Assembly: GCF_021018895.1 (NCBI RefSeq)
Contig: NC_079364.1
Coordinates: forward strand, 32,401,701-32,465,700
Origin: Seriola aureovittata
Taxonomy: Eukaryota > Chordata > Actinopteri > Carangiformes > Carangidae
Length of the DNA: 64,000 bases
Reading direction: 5' to 3'
The position numbers were made by a program, and so were the translations under genes. Below the pieces are notes generated by a model. The model was given only the letters and a program-made list of their open reading frames with translations, was not told the DNA's origin and made no database searches. Of this stretch, positions 10,936-22,002 are shown piece by piece. Position 1 is the first letter of the stretch, and each line of letters opens with the position of its first letter.

Positions 10936-12119
10936 ACAGGGGCAAACTGCTTCTTAAACGACAGACCGGTTTAACTTACTTTGGTCCTACTTTACAGTTT
11001 ACCACCTTACTTTTAATACATGCGCAGAATAATTGCACACCTAAGATTCATGTGTTTTCGATACTTACATTTATTCACAGCCAGGTAAGAAGAAAAAAAT
11101 AAGAAAATATTTAAAATTGGAGTATAAAACTACTGAATAAAATGTTTGTTGTTTTCTTTTTACAGAACAATGTCCACATAAGTACATTATTATGACACAA
11201 TAAGTGCATTATAAACCAATCTCTTCAGGGGCACCAGTGGATCCTCTGATTTGTCTTCTGGTCCTTTTGCCCCTTCTCCCATGCTAGCATCACTGCTCAC
11301 TGCTAGCGTCTCTAGCATTGTGAAGCCACGTTTTAATCAAAGGTCCCACTTCGGATCCTGCAGCTTGGCTTCTTTTCACAGCATCTAAGTAACAGAAAAC
11401 AACAACTGAAATGTAAAAACAAAACAAGGGTGGTCAAATGCAAAGTATATAGTTGTGTTTCCCTTCTTTTATGGCATTTCCACCTCAGGATGGGCACCAA
11501 TAATCTTTTGATGAACACAGGAACTAAACCTGCACTTTGACTAAAGGACGTGAGATGAGTATGAGTTCCTGGAGGATTGTTCCTGGTGTTGTTTATTATA
11601 TCAAAAACAAACTAAGCATTCAGACAGGACTCCAAACGCCAGATTTTCCCCAGAAACGATCTTCCTTTTCTAGTATAATCAGAAAAAAATAAGTTGTATA
11701 TTTCATAGTCACAAAAATATTTGATATTATTGCCTTTACAATTTACTGCTTATAATTTAGTAATATCTTTCGATATCTAGCGATTTTCTTTCAATTGTTC
11801 ATTTATTTATTTTATTTAGAGGCTTCTTTACCATAGCCCTCTACAATACTTCATTAATGTTCATTCTTAAATATAGTATGTTCTCTACCTAGTATGTTCT
11901 TTTTCATTCTACATTGGGTGAACTTTCTTGAAATTGAATATCCGCCGTTTCTGGCCCACACACAATGAGCCAAAAACTCAACCTACAACCAACATTCCTG
12001 CAACATTAACATGGACCAAATAAAAAAGTTTGAGTATCCCTCCAAAGCATAATATTAAAATAACATTTTAACTGTGCGATGTGCAGTTTCCCAAAGTAAA
12101 CCCAAATGTTGGTCCAAAA
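10936..12119. other. Interior between two GTGGGC clusters
   Basis: AT-rich, with no ORF above 61 codons that looks coding. If the flanking clusters are termini, this is the interior of a defective DNA transposon of about 1.5 kb. Confidence 0.3.
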
Positions 12120-12345
12120 GGGAAAAACTGCTCTGAGTTCTGCATGGGCTAACCCACATAGGGCTATTAGGGCTTTCTGTGGGCAAGACTACAGTGGGTT
12201 TCCCGCAGAAAACCCTCATGGGGGCCCATAAGGGCAAAACTGCTGTGGGCCCTGCAGGGGATACCCACAGGGGACCCATGTGGGCTTTCTGGGCCCTGCC
12301 CACACTAAACCCACACCTACTCATGGTGGGCCCACACCTTCTAAA
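12120..12345. repeat. GTGGGC-rich palindromic repeat, right cluster
   Basis: Dense alternation of tgtgggc, cccacag, agggc and gccc words, GC-rich against an AT-rich background. The 119-codon minus-strand ORF over it reflects this composition. Confidence 0.45.
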
Positions 12346-12821
12346 AACATATCTTGATTCCTGAAGAGCTGAGTTTGAACCTTGAATCGTTTTCTTCCTC
12401 ATGCTGCGTTTCACAGTTTGTGAACATATTACTACCAGGTTTGCTTGTTTGTAGCAGGTGCATCTCCCACACTACCCACAGAGCTCCACAGAGAGCATTT
12501 AACAAAAGCCGGTTTGAGCAGTTCAAACGGCTGAAGTTCAGAAATGAATGTTGACTATATGGGAGACAGAACATTTGCACCAGTAAAGAAGTCCAGTGGC
12601 TCCAGGTTTTCTACTTATCAGAGGTCTCTGAATCCTTCCAGGATGTGTCCAATGATCCCTGCCTCCCTTGTGTATTTAAGTTTCAGGCTGCGGTGGAAAA
12701 AATAATAAATAATCTCTTCTCTGACCTCATTATGTTTTCCATCGAGGTCGAGGAGAAGTAGTTAAAGATAACTAACTAACTAGCTTTATTTATAACACAC
12801 GGACAATAAATCCTCGGTCTA

Positions 12822-13013
12822 TGTCAGTTGGTCTGTTTTTGCTCCCTCTGTGTTTCCTCAGTGTTTTTTGTCTCAGCCTGGATTTTTGATTTTTTTTCTT
12901 AGTTCTGCATTGCCTGTGTTGTAACTTGGTTTTCATTATTAAATTACCTTTTTTATCACCAACCCGATTTTTGTGATGTCTGCATTTGGGTCCACAAATC
13001 TTCCAATGTGACA
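12822..13013 (+). mobile_element. Short LTR-family copy (tgcatttgggtcc type)
   Basis: The block starts tgtcagttgg, contains an attaaa signal, then gtctgcatttgggtcc and ends aatgtgaca. The terminal motif is shared with the elements at 22.0, 31.4, 40.8, 57.1 and 63.0 kb. It is shorter than the full copies, so internally deleted or degraded. No target duplication is visible. Confidence 0.5.
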
Positions 13014-13323
13014 TGTCCACCATGACATGCTGGCACAGCCTTAGAGACACTGAAATTGAAGTGGATGGGGTGGTGTAGAGCAGCAGAGACATCAGAGAGG
13101 CTCCAATATCATCACCCATCTTCAACCATCTTTACTAAAATATACTTCTACTCCCTTCCCTCACCACCCAGACTCTCTCAGTCCTTGATGATGAGAATGG
13201 GCATCATCAAGCAAATGAAGATGTTAGACGTACAGGTGAATTCAAAGACACACACACAGACTGTGAGCTGATCTGTGTGTGCCACATGGAGAGGGTTGTC
13301 TTGGCTGCTGAAGCAACAGGTCT

Positions 13324-13644
13324 GTGATGCACCGTTCACATGTGACAGAGGAGAAGCTACGGTCGCACAACTTGGGTGATATAAGGTGTTCTGCACTAGC
13401 CTATGATGGTGGATTTATCGAGACAGGAGCAGTGGGGGATATCCAAGCCCACTTCAGAGAGCACAACCTCGTCCTAGGCTACACAGCGCTGTTTGAACCA
13501 CTGGAGGAGGTGAACACAGGATCAGACAGTCTCTTTGTGAACCACACGCTCATAGAAATCCAGAAACTGCTGGGATTAAAGCCACAACCAGACAGGTGTT
13601 CCAGGTCTGTCAGTACTGCTCTGAACAACTTCCTGTTGTTTTAA
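13324..13644 (+). CDS. Unrecognised ORF (106 codons)
   Basis: The segment from about 13370 to 13643 translates into ordinary protein-like sequence: IRCSALAYDGGFIETGAV near the start, then HFREHNLVLGYTALFEPLEE and HTLIEIQKLLGLKPQ. It ends in a natural stop. The first residues may belong to an upstream intron or UTR. There are no zinc fingers, membrane segments or signal peptide. I cannot assign a family. It lies 0.5 kb upstream, on the same strand, of the SGNH-like relic and may be an exon of the same mobile or host gene. Chance is unlikely but not excluded. Confidence 0.35.
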   Translation: MMHRSHVTEEKLRSHNLGDIRCSALAYDGGFIETGAVGDIQAHFREHNLVLGYTALFEPLEEVNTGSDSLFVNHTLIEIQKLLGLKPQPDRCSRSVSTALNNFLLF

Positions 13645-14146
13645 CATCTCAGCACCATGGACACATCCATGACCACAGGGATCCAATCCAAGCTCTGCGA
13701 GCTGGAGACAGTCTAAAATGTTCATGGTGTTTTCTAAACTCCTCAGGATAACTGAAGAGCTGCACCAGGACCTGCAGGCGACAGTTCAACTGTCTTTCAG
13801 TCTCTGACAGAGCTCCACGCACACTGTGGAGGTGGTGTTCACAGAAACCTATAAAGAGAAGCAACGTATTCAGCAACGATGATGACATGAAAACATTTTA
13901 TGTTTGTGCCAAGCCTTGTTAGATAAAGGAGAAGTAGCAGGAGATATATTTATACAATTCAGTGCTACATACTCTACATGCTTTTTTACAATAGTTTTTA
14001 AGCTCAATCATCTGAGTGTTTTCAGAGTTTGGAGGGAAAAAAATTTGCCATCAACAGAGTAAATCTAATATAATTGTGTTGCTTTTGCAAAACTTGTTTA
14101 TTCATTTGAATGTTTATCTGACAGTGTGTGTTTGTGATTACAGCGC
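13645..14146. other. Intron-like or intergenic, AT-rich
   Basis: No supported ORF. It ends with a plausible acceptor (ttgtgattacag) just before the SGNH-like segment. Confidence 0.35.
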
Positions 14147-14615
14147 TGAAGCTCTGCTTTTTAACAGACTCCATGTGTCGTAGCTTGGCAGATCACATCA
14201 GCAACGTCCATGCATTTGTGCACCCTGGAACCTTCCATCAAAGCAACACATGCACCATTCCAGCCATGTGAGTGGGGAGGCTCTGGTCGTGATTCGCATC
14301 AACTCAAATGACATCGCCAGCGGCCTGCGTCCAGATGTCACTGTCCGTCAGATGGGTGAGCCAATGAAGCTAACAGAGTGCATATGCCAGAAGCCACCTA
14401 TTTTGTTGTGAGTGCAGTTTTGCCGCAGCCAGTGGACGACGAGAACACAAGGGCGCTGGTGAAGAGGTGTAACTCTGTAATGGTGAGTTCTCGGCCAGTA
14501 CTTCAGCAGAGATGGTTTGCATCTTTCACGTGATGGCAAACAGAGTTTTTCATGTATTTTAAAAAGTTCCTGTGGAACTCTTGTAGGCATTTGTAGGTTT
14601 GTTGTTCAGATTGTT
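14147..14615 (+). pseudogene. SGNH-hydrolase-like degenerate domain
   Basis: In order along the + strand, in different frames, lie three pieces that resemble the SGNH/GDSL esterase blocks. LTDSMCRSLADHI near 14160 is the block I position. VVIRINSNDIASGLRP near 14290 is a GxND-like block III with the Gly changed. YFSRDGLHLSRDGKQSF near 14500 is the D-x-x-H block V. Frame changes and stops between them show it is not translatable as it stands. An acceptor-like site precedes the first block. SGNH domains occur in CR1-like LINE ORF1 and in several fish orphan genes. The catalytic Ser and the Asp/His pair are still visible. Assignment is by motif order only. Confidence 0.45.
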
Positions 14616-14761
14616 CTGTGATTGTTGTGTGAGATTGTTGTATGTTGTTTTTTGTTTTTTTGCAAAATAAAATTCTTTAATTTATTGAAGTGTGTCTGTT
14701 TACTTAACTAGATGTGAGTGATTAGTGAAACTTTTTTTTCTCAGTAATAACAACATGATAT

Positions 14762-15238
14762 GACAATCTGTGTGAAACAAGAAGAGAGGTTGCCCTCCGT
14801 GGCTTGATGGTGTATCCCGGGGAGAAGGAGGATGATCTCTTTAAAGAGCAGTTGGTAGGTAAAGTTCACAAACACTGCGCTTTGTGCTACTCTTGTTTTT
14901 AAATATGATGTCTTCAAACGTTGGCATTGATTCTGACCTACTTATGCCAGGATGGTGGGGACACTATCAATGAAGTGATGAGGATTGTTGTATCCAGAGG
15001 TGCCACAACGTCTGATACTGCCGGCGCAAAGATTGTGCTTGAGGGAGTAGAGGTCTTGGAAGACCTGGATGTGCCCAGAGCCTGTGCTTTGCTAATGGGG
15101 CTGATATATGCACTCAACTTCAGCTACCCAAAACAACTCAAAAACACTTTTGAGGTGTTTCAGAAGGTGTTACTTGGGTTGGATGGTCTAAAAGCCAGTC
15201 CGAAGGTTAGGTCCCGCAAAAATAAACTGCTGTAGTAA
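14762..15238 (+). pseudogene. SAMD3-like family, C-terminal exons
   Basis: Two in-phase exon-like segments. The first, open from about 14762, includes ALRGLMVYPGEKEDDLFKEQ and ends at 14854 before a gtaggt donor. The second starts at 14951 after a tgccag acceptor with DGGDTINEVM, passes VLEGVEVLEDLDVPRACALL and ends in SPKVRSRKNKLL and a stop at 15233-15235. The order and the closing K-L-L motif match a multi-copy teleost family annotated as sterile alpha motif domain-containing protein 3-like, with unknown function. N-terminal exons of the same family are at 61-64 kb. No upstream exons of the family are seen here, so this is a fragment or a 3' partial gene. Confidence 0.5.
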
Positions 15239-15724
15239 AAATGTGAAGAATTTAACAGGATATGATGCACTGTTATGTTTGCAAAATTGTGTCGTGCAAC
15301 ACGCAGCACCTGTACTGTTGACAGTTGGTAGTTTATTATGTGCACCTAGCTAAAATCAATGCAGTTTAATACAACAGCACGTGCAAATAAATCGTACCAG
15401 CATGAACATTATAACGGTCACTGTTCTGACAGTATTACAGGGGTGTGTAACTTTATAGTCATTTTGGAGTGTTAGTTTGTGACATAATGTATTGTGTGCT
15501 ATAGAGGTGTTATACATGTAAATGGGGCGGACTAAACAGATGTAGGTCAGTAGAATATGATACAGTTTAACGTACAGTTTATATATTTAACTTGTTAAAT
15601 TGTAAGTTACTTGGAAAAAATGCCTCTGTGTTCTCAGGGGAAGAATACATGCAGCCATTTGATGTTTCTTTTCCAATATGAGCTACACATTTATGTATTG
15701 CTTTTCACATGGTTATTGTTTTAT

Positions 15725-15756
<32 letters not shown>

Positions 15757-17426
15757 TATTTTGTATTCTTCAACATGCACAGAGAGCAGTACTTTCATTC
15801 AGTTATTTCATTATTGAATTTGTTCACGATTAAAGACCATTTGGACATAAATTGGCATTGGTTTTAAAATAAACCATTTGATCATAAAACTGGAATTGCT
15901 ATGTGTAATGTATCTGGACTGAAGTGAAATAAGTTACTAAAAAAATATTTAAGGTAACAATTTCCATAGACATGTCTGAGTTGTACTGAAGTAAAATAAA
16001 TAAGTCAGAATAGTTTAAATTAAGTAATTTGGCCACTTAATATTGCTAATACTTTTTCATTAAAATTTAGTTGGTTCACCTTAATTAAGCTTTTAGAGGA
16101 CAAAGTTGTCCTAAAATAATTGAGTTAGTTGAACTTTAAAAGTCTCATGGTATTGACTCAATAATGGCTGAGTTGGAATTACTTAAAAAGACCCATGCAA
16201 ATTGTTACCTTAATTTTTTTAAGTTAAGCCTGTGTATTTTTTTTTAGGTCAATATGTGTATAAGAACTGATGCTGGTTTGAAGGCAAAGGGTAGTAACAC
16301 CAAATATTGATTTGATTCAGATTTTTCTTTTGTTCGCTCACTTTGTATTTTATAAATTGATAAAAATAAAAAATTATTTATTCATTTATTTATATTTTTG
16401 AAAGCATTCTTAATTTACAGCATTTTTTCACACCTGCCTAAAACTTTTGCACAGTACTGTATTTGTATATAAAGACCTATTTCAAATTTGTGTTTTTTTC
16501 TTTTTTTTTTTGTGTAAAAAAATAAAAATAATTTTGTTTGAAGTAAAACTTATTTCACTACTTTAACAACCCGCTGAACCCCAAGCCCATGCAGGGGATC
16601 AAAAAATCACTTCTTTAGCAGAGAATTGCCAAAAATAAACAGTTTATCATAGCCAGAAGCTGTGAAGATTGGGAGAATCATCAGATTTTCAACTTTCCTA
16701 TGGTCCATGAACTAACCCTGTGTGACATACACTTCCACTAGAAAAGGTTGCAGAATTTAAGCTTCAAATTGCAATCTTTCCTCAATCGCTGCATGTGTTA
16801 TTTAAAAAAAATCCTAAAAATAAATGGTTTGCTCTAGCTAATTAATTCAAAAAAATTTCAATTTTTCTTTCCTTTTATATGAAGTACTTTTTATTTGTTT
16901 ATTTATTTCATGTGCTTATACTCAACTGCTGCTAGCCTTTTGGTTTTTTTGTGAATAAGGGAAATGCTTTGTTTGTTTGTATTTTGATATGTTATTGATT
17001 AAAAAAATAAAAAATGATTTCCTCATTCCAAAATATCACAATTTACATCAATATCAATATTTTGAATGTACCTGGTTTACAGGATAAATCAAGTGTAGAA
17101 TTTTTAATAAAACTTCTCAAATTTATTTATGACACTATTTCTTATTATAATTCCAAAATTTCTTCAATTAAATATTTATAAATTTGGATTGTTTCCTTGG
17201 AAATTTGGAAATGAAATGGAAAATGTTCTGAATAATTAAAGCATTACAACACAATGAACTGCTGGGGTTTAGTGTATTTCACATGTAAGAGAACTTGGAT
17301 AATATCCTATCTGTTTATGTTGTGTTTTTTTATGTGACAATGTGATCAGTGACTGACACATAAAAAAATACATTTCTGCAATTTTAATCAGGCAAAACTG
17401 CTTAAGTGTATATTTTGATCGCAGTT
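15239..17426. other. AT-rich non-coding stretch
   Basis: Very AT-rich with poly-T and poly-A runs and a (TTA)n tract at 15729-15751. A short pseudo-coding patch may exist at 16560-16740 but has stops in all frames. No element ends recognised. Confidence 0.4.
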
Positions 17427-18511
17427 CCCGCCTACAGCAAAATTCAAGCTGCCCGGTCCTGAGAGATTTGTGTGGCGCCCAATTTCAATCCATCAGGCCG
17501 TTGTTGGTCACTGCAGAGCTAAGAGCTCAGCAGGGATATGTTTCCTATCATGGGTATGTTTTTTTTTTAACTGTATGTGACTTTGTTGTTTAGTATTAGT
17601 GTTAATGTAGTTTAATTGTGTATTTTTATTGGTCAGAAAATGGACAAACCTTCACCAACAAAGTTTTCTGGGCTTAACGATGCTGAAGTGGAGGCTGTGA
17701 GGCAGGCAGGCAACTGTCCACTGTAAGTATTACATTTTAATTTCAAATTGTTAAGGCAATAATTTAATAATATAAACTAATAAATGAATAAAAGAAACAT
17801 TATTTTTATTTAGATATTGTGATATGAGTCATGTTTTCGGATGGAATAATAATTTTTGCATTTCATTTTCACTGGAAAAAATATAAAAATGATGATGATG
17901 TAGTTTTTGGTGGGGCCTGTACCAAACATTTTCCTTTACCTGTGGAGTTTATATTTTTTGTATACCTGGGCATCTCTGCAGCAGCACAATATTCCATTTA
18001 TAGTGTATCGTCATTCACCTTTATCCAAAAAAAATAGCAACTCTTGTGATTTGAATATTGCACTTTCTATAACATTTCAATTAATTGTTCAGCCCTAATA
18101 TGTATGAATGAATCCTTCTCTGTGGACACTATGTTTTGAAAGTTGAATTGGATACTTGTGTTATACATATTGTATCATTAATCCCTCATAACACATACAA
18201 TTTTTGAACCTAGTAGCAGTTACAATTTCTAGATGTGTTTTGTAATATCCAATCACTCGTCCAAAGGGGTTGTTTATGTTATTTTATGATTGTTATGTTG
18301 ATTGGTTGTTTTGTCTTTTCAGTATGCTTACATAGATCCAGCAATGTCAAGGGACAAATTATATACCCAAACCCTTGAGGGGAATGCAAGTGCCATGGAC
18401 CTACTGGTGTGCCAGGTTAGGGAGCTCCATGCCACTCGACAGAAACCCCAGGGTGCCCTACGGCAGGTGGCTGTTGTCCAGGCATCTGCAAGCTTTGCCC
18501 TTGATGTTTAA
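17427..18511 (+). CDS. Unidentified exon-like ORFs (three segments)
   Basis: Three segments look like exons. 17427-17552 follows a tcgcag acceptor, includes FKLPGPERFVWRPISIHQAV and ends before gtatgt. 17637-17722 follows ggtcag, reads KMDKPSPTKFSGLNDAEVEA and ends before gtaagt. 18324-18511 follows ttttcag, begins YAYIDPAMSRDKLYTQ and ends in a stop. The third segment has strong coding character. The donor phase of segment two does not fit the open frame of segment three, so an exon is missing, the boundaries are wrong or the gene is broken. No family recognised. All are on the same strand as the 13-15 kb ORFs. Confidence 0.35.
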
Positions 18512-19684
18512 GTCGTGTATAAGTGTTGTAATATCAGTGTTAATGTGATTTTTCCTTTTGTGACTGGATTACGACAAAGTGGGGACAAACCTTACAAAGG
18601 CAAAAGTCAGTTAGTTAGTTAGTCAGTCACGTCATTAACTCACATCATTGGTCAGTTGGAGTTCAGGTTCCCCATTGGCTGGTTTACCAGGTTATGTTAT
18701 ATTCTACTTCAGCACAGCTCAAGAACAAATATTACCGAGAGCAGTAGCACTATTTTTCTTCTTGATTGCATTATCCAAGAATTAGCATGATAAGAAAGGC
18801 AATGTCACAGTTAATGTGTTTATGCTTTTGTCTACTTCTTTTGTGTGCGGATGGGACTGACGCCAGCAGTCGGACCGAGTGGCCGGAGTGAATCAATATT
18901 CCATTCAAAGATTTTTGTTAATTAAAAATAATTGGAATTGGTAATTCTTTTTTTGTAGTTATTGATTGCCTCTCTGGTGTTTATTTGAGGGTATGTGTAT
19001 GTTATCATTTACAAAGTTATGGGAGGAAGGAAAATGTAGAGAGTTTTTACACACTACATGCACAAGTATTGTAAATAAAAGATGGATTTCTTCCCAAAGA
19101 AAAGAAAGCAGTGTAATAAGTGTAATATAGTAAAGTGAGAGGTAGGGGTAGTACAATTTTTTGGATTTGCATGTCTAGGAATGTAAACAGTAAACAACTT
19201 CTCTGGGCAAATAATAAAGTCGACATCTTAACATTAAAAATTTTATATTTAACAAACACTGTCCATCCATGACAGGAATCACTGATGTAAACACAGAATC
19301 TGGCTCCCCTCGTCCCACAGTCCCACTGTCCTGTGCTCTGCCCACGTACACACTCCATCCGTCCGTCCGTCCGTCCAGAGAACAGCTGGTTCTGGGATGT
19401 TGTGACAGAGCCAGGTCTCTGGGTGTGTACACGACCGCTTTATTGACCATATGTGCAGAACTTGCCATTTGAGACTCATAGCAAAAGATTCAAGCAGTTG
19501 TAGCTATTGACTTATGTTAATGGATTTTTTACACCTGCATTGAAGAATTTGATTAGGTGTAACTGTTGTGTTGCGTTTGTGGAAGAGAAAAAAAACTGAT
19601 ACACGTGTGACTATTTCATACAACTACTAATTCCACTGTCACAGGTGCTCAGTTGTCTAACACCAAAAATACCTTCATAGTTGT
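18512..19684. other. Unannotated non-coding stretch
   Basis: Contains an aattaaaaataattgg AT-rich patch near 18920 and a cgtccgtccgtccgtcc tetramer run near 19359-19376. ORFs of 60-100 codons at 19047-19479 overlap each other on both strands and show no motif. Confidence 0.35.
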
Positions 19685-19855
19685 GTTGACGTTGTTGCGT
19701 GGACACTGTGTGGATGTTGTTGTGGATATCGTGTGGTCATGTGGATGTTGTGTGGACGTTGTTGTGTGAATATCATTTTGTGTTGTGTGGATGTTGTGGG
19801 TTTGGAAGTTGTGTTGTGTGGATGTTGTGTCGACGTTGTGTTGTGTTGTGTGGTG
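19685..19855. repeat. Degenerate gtggatgttgt minisatellite
   Basis: Units built on gttgtgtggatgttgtg recur with variable length for about 170 bp. ORFs on either strand here are repeat-derived. Confidence 0.8.
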
Positions 19856-20529
19856 AGTGCGTTGAGCAGGTCACAGTGACAGTGTGATAATCCCAGCTGA
19901 CAGGGCAGCTCCACACCAGCTCATTACAGAACACAGGGCGTCTCAGCAGCAGCAGCCGCAGCGTCTTCAAAGTGACACGATTATAGACGTCTAGTTCTCA
20001 ACTCTCTCCTCAGTGATAGAGACAGAGAAAATAAAAATCTAATTAGAATCTGTTGTGACATTATCGTCTGATGTTCTCCACCAGTGTGTTTATTTTATTC
20101 AGGAGCAGAGTGTGGGGTGAACCAGAGTGCTGATGATATTAGCTGATTCTAATCTGAGCTTCAAACACGGACTATCAGAGGCTCAGCTTCAAAGGACAAC
20201 AGCAGTTTCCTTATCAGAACGCTCTGCTAAAATTAACTTCAGAAAAATGAGTCAGGATTTCACCAGCTCTGCTGCATGATGCAATGACACAGAGATGTGG
20301 ACCTGGACGGGGTTCTCCACAGATCCTCCAGCAGAATACAGCTGAATGAGTGGGTTCTCCGCTCAGAGCACACGAGTGATTCACAGCCTTTAACTCTGCA
20401 GAGGGACTAATGATCCTGCTGTGTCTTCATCGCAGTGGACACAGACAGGAGGCAGTGAGAGTCAACCTAGACCAGGTCAACAAGTGTCACTGGATAACTG
20501 GTTGAACCGGGAAGACTACGTGAAGGATC
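19856..20529. other. Non-coding, possibly constrained around 20030-20180
   Basis: The stretch has homeodomain-type words (aatctaattagaatctg, attctaatctg) and no ORF. That is suggestive of non-coding conservation only. Confidence 0.25.
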
Positions 20530-20660
20530 ATGGGGGTTTGCCCTTCCAGTTTGTGGATTTGGAGAAGGCCTAAGACCAGGTCCTTTGGGGGATCTCGTGG
20601 GGGGCACTGTGGGAATACAGGGTTCTGGGGGTGTTCTAGGCAGAAAGTCAAACACGTTCT
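20530..20660 (+). mobile_element. LINE reverse-transcriptase scrap
   Basis: Translation near 20541-20640 gives LPFQFVDLEKA, then a stop, then DQVLWGISWGALWEYRVLG. That is the D-L-E-K-A-(F/Y)-D-x-V segment of RT motif A in fish CR1/Rex1-like LINEs, with the Tyr/Phe codon mutated to a stop. Only about 130 bp remain. Confidence 0.6.
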
Positions 20661-20740
20661 TGGTGGGTCACTTGTCATCAAAAATCATTCAAGACACAAA
20701 CTGCTTGTGTTTATTCACCTATATGTTGCTTAATGCTGCA

Positions 20741-21420
20741 CTAGTAAAAATATAATCTAACAATATTGAGCTGGACTGTGACCCTGTTGTTAAATTGGGG
20801 CTGGAAAGCCTCAGCCGGAACTTGTCTGCCGTCCTGACAGAGGAAAAGACAGAGATTCTCCTGGTTACATATCCTACAGTTCTCCGGGATGTAGTATGTT
20901 TTCATGTTAACGCGTGGCAGGGGGTACAGAGCGTTCCCCTTCATCAAGGCCGCCATGTGGCCTGAGCAGATAGTGGGGAAGACGGTAACTTTTTTGACAA
21001 ACAGAGAGGACCCTAATATTTTTAAATGGTTGGCGGCTCCCATGAGGCAGAAGGCATCGCTGGCTTGGGTCAGTGTAATTCTCATATCTACCGAGTTCAA
21101 AAGAAGTCTCTCGCAGAAAAATATGTCCCCGTGGAGAGGTCCCAGCAGGTGTACTTCTCTGGAATCGTCAGCGAGGTTGGCTCTCTGATTTAGCCCTCTA
21201 TTAGGGCCACTATTCGTCAGTTTAGAGTCCATGGCTCCTGATGTATCTTTAAAAAATAGCCCCACGCTAAATTCACTCGAGTGTATCCTTGAAAAAGTTG
21301 AGCAGCATCTCAATCATGGCCCTATAGGGTTGCGTGGCACTAGACTGTGAAATCGATCTATCCCCCCAGAATAACGTCACACTGGCTGAAAATTGAATTC
21401 AACAGGTAATTGATGAGCCC
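20741..21420 (-). pseudogene. Polinton/Maverick-type capsid-like relic
   Basis: A 190-codon minus-strand ORF resembles the C-terminal part of a fish and nematode family usually named uncharacterised protein F54H12.2-like. This family occurs in Polinton (Maverick) elements, where it is thought to be the major capsid protein. Sequence upstream (to about 21420) seems to continue the similarity in another frame, so at least one frameshift is present and the N terminus is lost. No Polinton integrase, protein-primed polymerase, ATPase or protease was found nearby, nor long terminal inverted repeats. A LINE scrap abuts its 3' end. Assignment is by pattern memory; an HMM search would settle it. Confidence 0.5.
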
Positions 21421-21422
21421 CG

Positions 21423-21985
21423 CTAGTGCGTCGACAGGAGGGGGACACGAGGAGCAGGTGTCGGCCAGACCACTGACTGGGAACCAGAATCAGCAGTCAG
21501 CTGGGCCGTAGATAGGACACGAGGAGCAGGAGTCAGCCGTACCGCCGACTGGACACGAGTAGCAGGTGTCGACTGGATCGCCAACTGGGAATCAGGAACA
21601 TGTGTGAAGTTGCCCAGAACCACCAACTCTGGCACAAGGGAGATGTCGACCGGGACCCCCGATGCTAGAACAGCTGATGCGTCAGCCAGGGTGGTTGGCG
21701 AAGGCTCATGGTCACTGGACAGCTGAGGCTCTGGATAGCTGGGCAGCTGGGACTGTGGCTTGGGCTGTAAGCTTGAGACCCATGGCTGGGAGCTGGAGTG
21801 CTGGGGCTGAGGCTGCTTGGGGAACTGGCGTCTCCACCTCCTAGGAAAGGCTAGCTGGGTTCCCCGAAAAGGAGACAGTTCAGAGTCCTCCAGATCCAAA
21901 TCTGACAGAGGGTCAGCCAGCATTCAAAGACCGTGAAGCAACCTCAAAAAAAGCCATGAAGCTGGCCCAGGCTGCTGGGTCCATT
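21423..21985 (-). pseudogene. Proline/serine-rich gag-like ORF next to an LTR
   Basis: On the minus strand, just inside the LTR at 22003-22427, a short ORF starts MDPAAWASFMAF (from about 21983). After a frame change, a 166-codon ORF begins MLADPLSDLDLEDSELSPF and becomes Pro/Ser/Gln-rich with repeated TPAPRV and QLT words. Position and composition suggest a gag-like or accessory ORF of an LTR element. No CCHC knuckle, protease or RT follows; the sequence runs into the capsid-like relic, so the element is truncated. Confidence 0.4.
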
Positions 21986-22002
21986 ATTTGGTTTGTTCGT
22001 TC

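Noticed and set aside
19175..19479. Overlapping ORFs on both strands
   Set aside because: Mutually overlapping frames with a ccgtccgtccgt run; no evidence for any one of them.
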